A stretch of DNA of 16,784 nucleotides from Patescibacteria group bacterium UBA910 (GCA_002294445.1 DBEI01000013.1:6058-22841), one strand, 5' to 3'. Positions 1 to 5,759 are shown, counted from the stretch's first letter. Notes: generated by a model from the letters alone, not told the origin. Numbers and translations: made by a program.

Positions 1-25
1 AGGATGTTTTTATTTGTGCGCGAAT

Positions 26-165
26 ATGCAAAGCAAAGCTTTGCATCAGGACTCGAGAGCGAAAGATTCCTATATCATACCATGTGAACTTCGGATAATT
101 TTGTTTTCGTCAAAACAAAATTTCCTTCGGCCCACGACTCGTCTGTTTTTTCTGCTGAAAAAACA
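26..165. repeat. hairpin-rich structured element, copy 1 (diverged)
   Basis: Three separate hairpins are visible. Positions 26-46 form a 9-3-9 palindrome with loop AAA, followed by GGACTCGAGAGCG, which resembles the reverse complement of a tRNA T-arm. Positions 97-122 form an 11-4-11 hairpin whose loop reads GACG on the minus strand. Positions 144-165 form a 9-4-9 hairpin whose loop reads AGCA on the minus strand. On the minus strand the order (AGCA hairpin, then ACGAGTCGTGGGCCGAAG, then GACG hairpin, then ATTATCCGAAG) matches the right half of the element at 5304-5688. The left-half palindrome is in the opposite orientation, so this copy looks rearranged. No coding gene is supported in 1-180. 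Confidence 0.55.
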
Positions 166-180
166 TGACTCCGTCGAGCA

Positions 181-224
181 CATAATACAAAAAACCTCCA
201 GCGGTGGAGGTTTTTTGTATTATG
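181..224 (-). terminator. perfect 20-bp stem terminator after tRNA-Arg(TCT)
   Basis: Positions 181-200 and 205-224 are exact reverse complements around the 4-nt loop GCGG. The core is CCTCCA/TGGAGG and is followed on either strand by a run of six T in the arm, so it should work in both directions. On the minus strand it begins directly after the discriminator base of the tRNA and would end the pil operon/tRNA transcript. Confidence 0.85.
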
Positions 225-296
225 TGCTCCCGGTAAGAATCGAACTTACATCAACGGCTTAGAAGTCCGCTGTTCTATCCATTGAACTACGGGAGC
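225..296 (-). tRNA. tRNA-Arg(TCT)
   Basis: The minus strand folds as a 72-nt cloverleaf. It has a 7-bp acceptor stem GCTCCCG/CGGGAGC with discriminator A, D-stem GTTC/GAAC, anticodon loop CTTCTAA (anticodon TCT, reading AGA), and T-arm GTAAG-TTCGATT-CTTAC. CCA is not encoded. The anticodon stem GCGGA/GCCGT has an A-G mismatch next to the loop (31-39) and a G-T pair at 27-43. The gene starts 31 nt after the small membrane protein gene of the pil operon on the same strand, so it is probably co-transcribed with it. Confidence 0.92.
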
Positions 297-327
297 AATG
301 TTGCTACTACCCTACCATAAAGTGGGC

Positions 328-666
328 TTACAATGAAGGGTCACCTACAGAAACAGTGGTTGATGCAAACTCTTCAAATTTTTCTTTTCGCGCACCAAAC
401 TCTTCGACAGTGTCTTTTAAAGCTTTTTGATTTATCTTTACACGATACACTGTATTAGTTTCATCAACAGTCCACCATGCATTATTCTTGATCTGTATAT
501 ATAAAAACAAATTAACTCCAGTAGCTATAGCTAAAAGCACAAAAAAGGTTACAGCAATCACCTTCCAGTCTGTACCAGGGCGAATACCTCGCTTACGATA
601 AATACCCTTTTTAGACTGGGTATGGTCCTTGTACAACTTGAGCACTCTGTCAAAATATTTTTTCAT
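328..666 (-). CDS. small single-span membrane protein of the pilus operon
   Basis: This 112-residue protein has a basic N-terminus (many Lys/Arg in residues 1-33), one membrane span at about residues 35-57, and a 55-residue polar C-terminal part that would face outward. I do not recognise a named family. It is the fourth gene of a tight minus-strand operon: its ATG lies 4 nt after the pilO stop, and tRNA-Arg follows 31 nt later. Its position after pilMNO suggests a role linked to the type IV pilus inner-membrane platform, possibly in the place that PilP takes in other bacteria. It has no lipobox, and that equivalence is only inferred from position. Confidence 0.75.
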   Translation of the reverse strand: MKKYFDRVLKLYKDHTQSKKGIYRKRGIRPGTDWKVIAVTFFVLLAIATGVNLFLYIQIKNNAWWTVDETNTVYRVKINQKALKDTVEEFGARKEKFEEFASTTVSVGDPSL

Positions 667-670
667 ATAC

Positions 671-1222
671 TTATTTCTTTTTTAGCACTTTAATGGTGTA
701 GACCCCCTTCCATGTACCAGGCTTAGATATATCATTCTCATTAGCACCCTCTCGAATCAAATTTACAGACTGAAGATTGTGTGCGTATGGTAATACCTGA
801 AGCATTCGTGAAAAATTAAAAACTTGTGACCACGAACCTTTGACAGTGAAGTCTAGAATGAAATATTCCATACCATACATATTTATATTCTTTGGAGAAT
901 CCACAGAGACTGTACTTATGGAAACCTCGAGCCCCTGAGAACGTGCTGATTGTTCTATGAATTCAATAAAATCAACTTCACCTTCTTTTTGTATAAAAAA
1001 AGTTTGTAACAACAAAATATTATCTCGGGAATTCTGATACGAATTAAACATGATCTGAGCAAACTGTTTTATATAATTTGCAGATATGATTTCGTTTTTA
1101 TACGCAGAGACAGAAGCCGCTTTAGACCAAAGCGTCTTTGTTGTTATGTAGTACCCTCCCCCAAAAAGAAAGATGAGTGCCGTACACACCGCTATTGTGT
1201 AATAACGAAGGCGTGTTTTCAT
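671..1222 (-). CDS. pilO: PilO-like type IV pilus assembly protein
   Basis: The 183-residue protein has a short cytoplasmic N-terminus, one membrane span at about residues 8-27, a helical or coiled stretch (about 35-90), and a C-terminal alpha/beta domain with a GMEYFILDFTVKG strand. This is the layout of PilO, which pairs with PilN in the inner-membrane alignment complex and connects the cytoplasmic motor to the outer parts. The start ATG overlaps the pilN stop as ATGA, which suggests translational coupling. The assignment rests on topology, size and gene order more than on sequence motifs. GspM-like naming would be equally compatible. Confidence 0.75.
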   Translation of the reverse strand: MKTRLRYYTIAVCTALIFLFGGGYYITTKTLWSKAASVSAYKNEIISANYIKQFAQIMFNSYQNSRDNILLLQTFFIQKEGEVDFIEFIEQSARSQGLEVSISTVSVDSPKNINMYGMEYFILDFTVKGSWSQVFNFSRMLQVLPYAHNLQSVNLIREGANENDISKPGTWKGVYTIKVLKKK

Positions 1223-1755
1223 AAAATTTTCATACTTATTGTAAACCCAATATCCTTATCTTTTACAAAGTTTGAAATAGGCAACGCAACATCTGTAAAC
1301 ACAGGAATATTTTGTAAATCTGTTACAAATCTTTTTAATGCCTCTCTTTTATCAGCCTTACCCTCGATAGTGATCATTGATGATGTGGCAGTGATTGTCC
1401 TATATTGAATACTTGTGATACGTACAAAAGCATTTTTGGTCTGCACTATCTTTTCTATCGCTTCTGTAACTTTCGAAGGGTTTTCTTCGAGGGACACCAC
1501 TCGAAGCTGTCCGTTTGTTTCTTGAATAGCCTTGAGCACCTCATCAGCTTTTTTGAACTGATCTGATTTTTTTATAGACTCAGCTTCAGCGATAACGTTT
1601 TTTTCTTCAAAAAATAAATAGCCAAATGATGGGGAGATAAATATAAAAAGTATCAAGATAAAGAGCATACAACCAACTAACACAACAATCACTCTGCGTG
1701 CTCTATAATCGTGCAGTATCTTCTGTTTGATTATGTGAGGTATAAGATTAAACAT
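1219..1755 (-). CDS. pilN: PilN-like type IV pilus assembly protein
   Basis: This 178-residue protein has a cytoplasmic N-terminal tail (MFNLIPHIIKQKI), where the PilM-binding motif of PilN proteins lies. The tail here resembles but does not match the usual INLLP-type motif. A membrane span follows at about residues 22-43, then a helical segment and a ferredoxin-like fold with repeated beta strands (for example SSMITIEGKADKREALKRF). PilN bridges PilM to PilO. The gene starts 3 nt after pilM and overlaps pilO by 4 nt. No Shine-Dalgarno is obvious, so coupling to the upstream gene is likely. Confidence 0.8.
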   Translation of the reverse strand: MFNLIPHIIKQKILHDYRARRVIVVLVGCMLFILILFIFISPSFGYLFFEEKNVIAEAESIKKSDQFKKADEVLKAIQETNGQLRVVSLEENPSKVTEAIEKIVQTKNAFVRITSIQYRTITATSSMITIEGKADKREALKRFVTDLQNIPVFTDVALPISNFVKDKDIGFTISMKIL

Positions 1756-1758
1756 AAT

Positions 1759-2730
1759 TTATATCAAGATATGTGTAGGTAACGCCAAACCAATAGCTGG
1801 CGCATACTTTACCGAATCAAGAAAAGGAATATCGGGAATATTTTTATTTATATCAAACGCATTGATCCACACATTACCAACTGAAACTGTAATCTTTACC
1901 ACAGCTTCAAGTGCAGAGACAAAATCTTCGGTAAACCCCTCTCCTGTTATAAACACTTGTTCTATATTTTTTGAAAGCGTATCATCTGAGACCTGAGAAG
2001 TTCTCCAAAACGCAATCACTCTTTTTACTTCGTTTGCAATAGCCCCCGTATCAAAACTTTCATATTCTTGGATGGTGATCGTAGAAGTAAAATGGATGAT
2101 ACTGTGACTTACTATATACAAACCAACCTTTTGAGGTGCACAGTGGACGATAACGTATGTACCTCTTTGCATTTTCGTGAGAAGCGAGCGAGCGATTGCT
2201 TGTGACTCTATTTCCAGTGAATACGGTATAAAATCTGCTGCTTCAAATACCTGAACATATAGATCAATCACCTCACAAGGAATCGCCGATACCACAACAC
2301 TAAAATGATCCTTTTTAGGCTCTTTTGGATCAACCACAGCAAAATCAAATGCAAGTGTATTAGCTGGAAGAGGTACATTTTCTTCAAGTCTTGATTCGAT
2401 ATTACTTCGAATATCATCTGAGTCGATCAGGGGTACATCTATCTTGAACAGATATGCTTTTTCTTCTGGTAATGACGCTCGTACATATGGAGTCTTGATC
2501 TGCTTTCGAATATCCTTGAGAGTAGTAATCACTTGCTCAGTATTATGAATATACCCCGACACGATTGCGCCCGGAGGAAGACTTCGTTCAAGATATTTTT
2601 TAATTACAAGAGTTGATTCTTTTTCTTCAAATTGAAAAAAACGTATGGAGGTATCCGACATAGATACGCCGGAAAAATCTGGGTTGAGAAATTTAGGTAT
2701 AGGAAAAAATTTTAAAAAACGACTTTTCAT
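1759..2730 (-). CDS. pilM: PilM, actin-like cytoplasmic pilus assembly ATPase homolog
   Basis: The 323-residue product is a typical length for PilM, a cytoplasmic actin/FtsA-fold protein that anchors PilN. Recognisable parts are the SLPEEKAYLFKIDVP segment (about residues 84-98), the ESRLEENVPLPANTLAFDF segment typical of PilM (about 111-129), and a late ITGEGF segment where the family has a glycine-rich adenosine loop. The two phosphate-binding loops are weak. The N-terminal one reads GVSMSDTSIRFFQF instead of a GIDIGS-type motif, and the second reads VIVHCAPQKVGLYI instead of a DIG motif. The protein may bind nucleotide poorly or not at all. It is the first gene of the pilMNO operon, with a promoter directly before its ATG. 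Confidence 0.85.
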   Translation of the reverse strand: MKSRFLKFFPIPKFLNPDFSGVSMSDTSIRFFQFEEKESTLVIKKYLERSLPPGAIVSGYIHNTEQVITTLKDIRKQIKTPYVRASLPEEKAYLFKIDVPLIDSDDIRSNIESRLEENVPLPANTLAFDFAVVDPKEPKKDHFSVVVSAIPCEVIDLYVQVFEAADFIPYSLEIESQAIARSLLTKMQRGTYVIVHCAPQKVGLYIVSHSIIHFTSTITIQEYESFDTGAIANEVKRVIAFWRTSQVSDDTLSKNIEQVFITGEGFTEDFVSALEAVVKITVSVGNVWINAFDINKNIPDIPFLDSVKYAPAIGLALPTHILI

Positions 2731-2738
2731 TACACTTT

Positions 2739-2767
2739 ATTATATAGTGTAATTGCCACTTTTAAAA
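2739..2767 (-). promoter_or_regulatory. pilM operon promoter, predicted leaderless
   Basis: On the minus strand a perfect TATAAT lies at 2744-2739, only 8 nt before the pilM ATG. A weak -35 candidate (TTTTAA) lies 17 nt upstream of it. Transcription would start at or within about 2 nt of the start codon. An inverted repeat ATTACACT/AGTGTAAT brackets the -10 box and could be an operator. Confidence 0.55.
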
Positions 2768-2792
2768 ATAAGTTGTCCCCTTAAACGGTATA

Positions 2793-3119
2793 CTACTTTA
2801 CCAATGCACCAGGAGGCACATCGTCTCCAAACTTCATAAGTGAAAAATAATTTTCTCCACTCGTTGCAAGTATCATCCCCTGACTTTCAAGCCCCATCAT
2901 AGGCCTTGGCTCTAAGTTTGCGACAAATCCACAGGTAATACCGGAAAGCCCCTCCCCTCCTGGGAAGTATTTTGCAATACCAGAAAGAATTGTTCGTGGC
3001 ACATCTTCGCCAAAATCTACAGAAAGTTTTAATAACTTTTCTGATCCTTCAATTGGTTCTGCTGAAAGAATCTTTCCTGCACGTATTTCAACCTTTTTTA
3101 CATCGTCTATAGTAATCAT
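2793..3119 (-). CDS. stand-alone tRNA-binding OB-fold protein (MetRS beta/C-terminal type)
   Basis: The 108-residue protein is a single EMAP-II/Arc1p-like tRNA-binding domain. It has VEIRAGKILSAEPIEGSEKLLKLSVDFG near the start, TILSGIAKYF in the middle, and the VANLEPRPMMGLESQGMILA signature (about residues 66-85). The sequence is closer to the C-terminal appendix of methionyl-tRNA synthetase than to CsaA. In some lineages this domain is a separate subunit that raises tRNA affinity of the synthetase in trans, which is the likely role here. The ATG overlaps the ruvX stop (ATGA), so the two genes form an operon. The chaperone-like CsaA function is a less likely alternative. Confidence 0.85.
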   Translation of the reverse strand: MITIDDVKKVEIRAGKILSAEPIEGSEKLLKLSVDFGEDVPRTILSGIAKYFPGGEGLSGITCGFVANLEPRPMMGLESQGMILATSGENYFSLMKFGDDVPPGALVK

Positions 3120-3523
3120 TCTGTGTGTGTTTTAGCTTGTATGTTCTTTTTTAATTCAAGATAACTACTTAAAATCAGTGCGGCTGCAGAGGCGTCGAGC
3201 ATATCATTTTTACCTTGAAGCCTTTCTGCTTGTGAAGATGTCAGGAATTCAGGATGAAGCTCAACAGGTATTCCTAGTACCTCTTTGAGCTTTTCCACAA
3301 ACGGAGCAATTTCCTGCATAATAGCATTATTCTCTCCATTAAAATCTTTACTCTCACCCACCACCACTTCACCCACATTATTGATAGTACACAACTCACG
3401 TATTTCACGTACTAAATGCTCATTGTTCTCAATTACCCCATATGGCAAAGCAAATTCTCCACTTTCATCAGAAAGCGCGATCCCAACTCGCTTTGAACCA
3501 AAATCTATTCCTAGTGTTCTCAT
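3116..3523 (-). CDS. ruvX: RuvX/YqgF, RNase H-fold Holliday-junction resolvase-like nuclease
   Basis: The 135-residue length matches the RuvX/YqgF family, which in other bacteria acts in 16S rRNA 5'-end maturation and has been proposed as a Holliday-junction resolvase. The N-terminal GIDFGSKRVGIALSD carries the first catalytic Asp (D7). VVVGESKDFNG sits where most members have VGLP. The late motif LDASAAALILSSYL carries the C-terminal acidic residue. The usual DERLTT motif is changed to PEFLTSSQAE, so that part of the site is atypical. The gene leads an operon with the tRNA-binding protein. The upstream -10 box lies 7 nt before the ATG. Confidence 0.9.
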   Translation of the reverse strand: MRTLGIDFGSKRVGIALSDESGEFALPYGVIENNEHLVREIRELCTINNVGEVVVGESKDFNGENNAIMQEIAPFVEKLKEVLGIPVELHPEFLTSSQAERLQGKNDMLDASAAALILSSYLELKKNIQAKTHTE

Positions 3524-3530
3524 ATACCCT

Positions 3531-3558
3531 ATTGTATAGAAAGAAAAACGATACGCAA
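3531..3558 (-). promoter_or_regulatory. ruvX promoter, predicted leaderless
   Basis: On the minus strand TTGCGT (3558-3553) and TACAAT (3536-3531) are separated by 16 nt. The -10 box ends 7 nt before the ruvX ATG, so the transcript should begin at or very near the start codon. A short AGGG lies between them, too close to the predicted transcript start to act as a normal leader. Confidence 0.5.
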
Positions 3559-3578
3559 CTTACACACAAAGCGCCGAA

Positions 3579-3606
3579 TTGCATTATTGGCTTTTTCTGG
3601 TAGTAT
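3579..3606 (+). promoter_or_regulatory. tRNA-Ser promoter
   Basis: TTGCAT (3579-3584) and TAGTAT (3601-3606) are spaced 16 nt apart, about 30 nt before the 5' end of tRNA-Ser. TATAAA (3604-3609) is an overlapping alternative -10. It is divergent from the ruvX promoter. Confidence 0.4.
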
Positions 3607-3636
3607 AAACCGCATAACATTTTGTTATAGACCATT

Positions 3637-3723
3637 GGAGGAGTGGCAGAGTGGTCGAATGCACCTGTCTTGAAAACAGGAGTCTGGGCAACTGGACCGT
3701 GAGTTCGAATCTCACCTCCTCCG
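3637..3723 (+). tRNA. tRNA-Ser(TGA)
   Basis: This is an 87-nt class II tRNA. The acceptor stem is GGAGGAG/CTCCTCC with discriminator G. The anticodon stem-loop is CCTGT-CTTGAAA-ACAGG (anticodon TGA, reading UCA). It has a long variable arm (GTCTGGGCAACTGGACC) and a T-arm GTGAG-TTCGAAT-CTCAC. CCA is not encoded. Its 3' end recurs downstream at 3894-3906 as an exact 13-nt copy of TCTCACCTCCTCC, and in diverged form at 5677-5688. Confidence 0.96.
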
Positions 3724-3765
3724 CAAAAAGAACAACCCCGAAAGGGGTTTTCTTTTTGCGGAGGA
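3717..3765 (+). terminator. terminator hairpin that pairs into the tRNA-Ser acceptor arm
   Basis: CCGCAAAAAG...AACCCC and its complement pair around a GAAA loop (3740-3743), with one bulged C. The pairing continues outward, so 3717-3720 of the tRNA 3' strand pairs with 3762-3765. The right arm is T-rich (TTTTCTTTTT), as in an intrinsic terminator. Because the stem re-creates the complement of the tRNA end, it also forms the first part of a large inverted repeat of the tRNA tail. Confidence 0.7.
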
Positions 3766-3906
3766 AGAAAAATCAAAGATTTTTCAGGTGAGATTCGAAC
3801 GGTTTGTCGGTCTACGAGCCCAGCAGGGCTTGTCGACAAACCGGTGCCCAGAAAACTTCAATGTGACGACATTGAAGTTTTCGAGGGAGAAATTCTCACC
3901 TCCTCC
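3761..3906 (+). repeat. hairpin-rich structured element, copy 2 (tRNA-Ser side)
   Basis: In order: GAGGAA; an 8-3-8 palindrome at 3767-3785 (loop AAA); AGGTGAGATTCGAACG at 3786-3801, the exact reverse complement of the tRNA-Ser T-arm; an outer stem CGGTTTGTCG/CGACAAACCG (3800-3843) enclosing AGCCC-AGCA-GGGCT (3817-3830); a perfect 14-bp hairpin with loop GACG (3851-3882); and an end TCTCACCTCCTCC (3894-3906) identical to the 3' end of tRNA-Ser. The element lies between tRNA-Ser and the CDPS-like gene. No protein-coding function is supported here. Confidence 0.7.
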
Positions 3907-3948
3907 AAATCCTTTACAAACACACATATATTTAGCAACATATAGTTT

Positions 3949-4704
3949 ATGAATACTAATTTAGAAAAAAACGTATTTTTCGACATAAACAAACTTCCAC
4001 CAGAAAAAGGTTTGCTTCTTTTTGGGCTATCAATGAATAAACTTGGAAATAGACAAAATGCTGAACATTGTATGGAAGATATTAGGCACCTAGCCACAGA
4101 TAAGATAAGTAAACCTCTTGTTGGTTTGAACTTCATTTACAGTGATTTTCTGTATTTTTATAGCGACAAACCAGCTCCTGAATTGAAGAACTCTTTTATG
4201 AACCAGGTTATTGGTCATAGAAACAGTATGCAAAACCTTATTGAAAAAAGTCATATGGAGTTCCAAATCCAGCATGGTTTTAACTATATGGTCTGGAACC
4301 AGTTGTATGTAGGGACAAAAGACTTTAATCAATTATTTAACCAGCTAAAGAAAATCTACAAAGAAGACGCGAAGTTTCAAAAATACCTAGCCGAAGACTG
4401 TGCAGTATTTGGAAAAGAAATGGAAAATAACCAAGTAAACTTCTTTTTAGAGGAAATCTTGATGATGTATTTGTTGAGTAAAAATCAGATAAAACTTCCG
4501 AATGAATACATTGAGAACAACCAGAAGTGGATACTATGGTGCTACCCAGGAAGACCACTCAAGAGTGAAATTTATATGCATCAACTTAATCCATTTGATT
4601 TAGATTGGTCAGAAAATCCATACCAAAGTTGCCAATATGACCTAGAAGCAAAACAACTAATTGATTTTAACCGAGTAGATCTAGAGACATATCAAGTTAG
4701 ATAA
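3949..4704 (+). CDS. putative tRNA-dependent cyclodipeptide synthase, XYP type
   Basis: The 251-residue protein fits the length of cyclodipeptide synthases (CDPS), which use two aminoacyl-tRNAs to make a cyclic dipeptide. By eye the family landmarks are present. G26-L-S28 matches the G-x-S that holds the acyl-accepting catalytic Ser. VIGHRN (87-92) matches the conserved GR-N helix. KEDAKFQKYLAED (138-150) matches the EDxxF helix. FFLEE (165-169) supplies the conserved Glu (E169). W-C-Y199-P200 matches the Tyr-Pro pair that defines the XYP subfamily, and K31 is at the X position. The family's catalytic Tyr four residues before the Glu is Phe here (F165). The next gene starts 1 nt later. There is no signal peptide, so it is cytoplasmic. 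No clear promoter is seen; TATAGT lies only 2 nt before the ATG. The call is a distant-homology judgement. Confidence 0.68.
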   Translation: MNTNLEKNVFFDINKLPPEKGLLLFGLSMNKLGNRQNAEHCMEDIRHLATDKISKPLVGLNFIYSDFLYFYSDKPAPELKNSFMNQVIGHRNSMQNLIEKSHMEFQIQHGFNYMVWNQLYVGTKDFNQLFNQLKKIYKEDAKFQKYLAEDCAVFGKEMENNQVNFFLEEILMMYLLSKNQIKLPNEYIENNQKWILWCYPGRPLKSEIYMHQLNPFDLDWSENPYQSCQYDLEAKQLIDFNRVDLETYQVR

Positions 4705-4705
4705 T

Positions 4706-5206
4706 ATGGAAACCTATAAAATAGAAGACAATATCTACGCAAAAGAAACCGGTGTTTATGGTAAAAGTTTATTTGCAAAGAAAGACTTCAAAAAAGACGA
4801 GGTAGTTTTTGTGGTATTCGGATCAATTATTACTGAACCTAATTTCTATACCATTCCAATTTCTAACGATTTGTGCATTGAACCACGTGTTCCAGAAGGA
4901 AACCTCTGTCAGTATATTTGCCATTCCTGTGAACCAAATCTTGGGATAAAAAACAGAACGATGTTTGTTGCAATGAACGACATTAAAAAGGATGAGGAAG
5001 TAACAATTGATTACGCAATGATTGTTCCAGAGTTTCCTGAACCTGACCAGAAAGGATGGGAAAACTGGGACTTTAGTGGTTGGGACAGCTGGAAATGTAA
5101 ATGTGGAAGAGAGACTTGCAGAGGTAAGGTTAAAGGTTATCTTCAACTTACAGAAGAAGAGAAGAAAAAGTACTCAGGATATGTAAGCGACTTTATTATC
5201 AATTAG
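4706..5206 (+). CDS. SET-domain methyltransferase with post-SET cysteines
   Basis: The 166-residue protein is essentially one SET domain, which transfers a methyl group from S-adenosylmethionine, usually to a lysine. Visible motifs are the N-terminal GVYGKSLFAKKDFKKDEVV (about 16-34), the cofactor-binding core HSCEPN (73-78), EEVTIDYA (97-104) with the conserved Tyr, and a post-SET zinc motif CKCGRETC (131-138). It begins 1 nt after the CDPS-like gene, so the two are co-translated or coupled. Its substrate is unknown: it could modify a protein such as the translation machinery, or a product of the neighbouring enzyme. A hairpin terminator follows at 5276. Family assignment is firm; partnership is inferred from the spacing. 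Confidence 0.88.
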   Translation: METYKIEDNIYAKETGVYGKSLFAKKDFKKDEVVFVVFGSIITEPNFYTIPISNDLCIEPRVPEGNLCQYICHSCEPNLGIKNRTMFVAMNDIKKDEEVTIDYAMIVPEFPEPDQKGWENWDFSGWDSWKCKCGRETCRGKVKGYLQLTEEEKKKYSGYVSDFIIN

Positions 5207-5275
5207 CCCAAAATACTTCATTTACCGTAGTATATTGGTTAAATTACTAGTTCTAAACGCATCTAACCATTCAAG

Positions 5276-5294
5276 ACACCCTTCGGGGTGTTTT
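5276..5294 (+). terminator. TTCG-loop terminator of the CDPS-SET operon
   Basis: ACACCC-TTCG-GGGTGT followed by TTT. The same hairpin core occurs at 6725-6748 after the kinase gene. It lies 70 nt after the SET gene stop. Confidence 0.75.
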
Positions 5295-5303
5295 GCATTT
5301 ATA

Positions 5304-5688
5304 GAGGAAAGCAAAAGCAGAGCTTTTGCGGGTGAGATTCGAACGACGGAGGCGATATACAAGACGAACGAAGTGAGTGCTTGTCGCCGAGTCGGGCTGA
5401 GCCACGAAGTGATAAGCGAAGGACCTTTTGAGATTTTTTATAAACTTGTGTAATAAAAAATCCAAAAGGTGTACCGACCCTGTAAGGGTCGAGAGTACTT
5501 AGTGCTCGCAGACTGTAATCAATCAAGAACACTTAGTAACTCGTGACCGAATCTCACATATTACGACTTTATACATAAGATTCGAAGGTTGCGGTCATAT
5601 TTTTTCAACAGAAAAAATATACGAGACGGGGTCGCAGAAATTTCAATTCGACGAAATTGAAATTATCTGTGACGAATCTCACTTCCTC
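5304..5688 (+). repeat. hairpin-rich structured element, copy 3 (long form)
   Basis: It begins like copy 2: GAGGAA, an 8-3-8 palindrome (5311-5329, loop AGA), then GGGTGAGATTCGAACG (5330-5345). The middle adds further pairings: GGCGA..CAAG/CTTG-TCGCC (about 5351-5388); ACCTTTTG..ATTTTTTAT with its complement (about 5423-5470); GACCCT/AGGGTC (near 5476-5490); and TGACCG-AATCT with AGATTCG..CGGTCA (about 5543-5597). It ends like copy 2: hairpin 5597-5620 with loop AACA, hairpin 5639-5664 with loop GACG, and CGAATCTCACTTCCTC (5673-5688). The ends therefore form interrupted terminal inverted repeats. The short open frames here have no protein-like character. This accounts for the gene-free stretch 5207-5766. 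Confidence 0.68.
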
Positions 5689-5753
5689 AGCACTCAAAAT
5701 ATAACTCAAGTGTTGGGTCATTTTTTGTACCTATAGCAAAATACAAAATGGGT

Positions 5754-5759
5754 TATAAT
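5754..5759 (+). promoter_or_regulatory. -10 box of the kinase gene, predicted leaderless
   Basis: A perfect TATAAT ends 7 nt before the ATG at 5767. No convincing -35 is present at the right spacing, and there is no Shine-Dalgarno. Confidence 0.5.

Noticed and set aside
14..262. Plus-strand open frame of 82 codons
   Set aside because: It consists of hairpin repeats, a terminator and reversed tRNA-Arg, so it is not protein-like.
3468..3839. Minus-strand open frame of 123 codons across tRNA-Ser
   Set aside because: It runs through the tRNA in reverse and gives the well-known false peptide GEIRTHGPVAQTPVFKTGAF. It also overlaps the start of ruvX.
5235..5532. Several short open frames on both strands in the long structured element
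   Set aside because: They follow inverted repeats and lack start signals. The structure explains the open frames.
3761..5688. CRISPR array
   Set aside because: There are no regular direct repeats or spacers and no cas genes. The repeated parts are palindromes at uneven distances.
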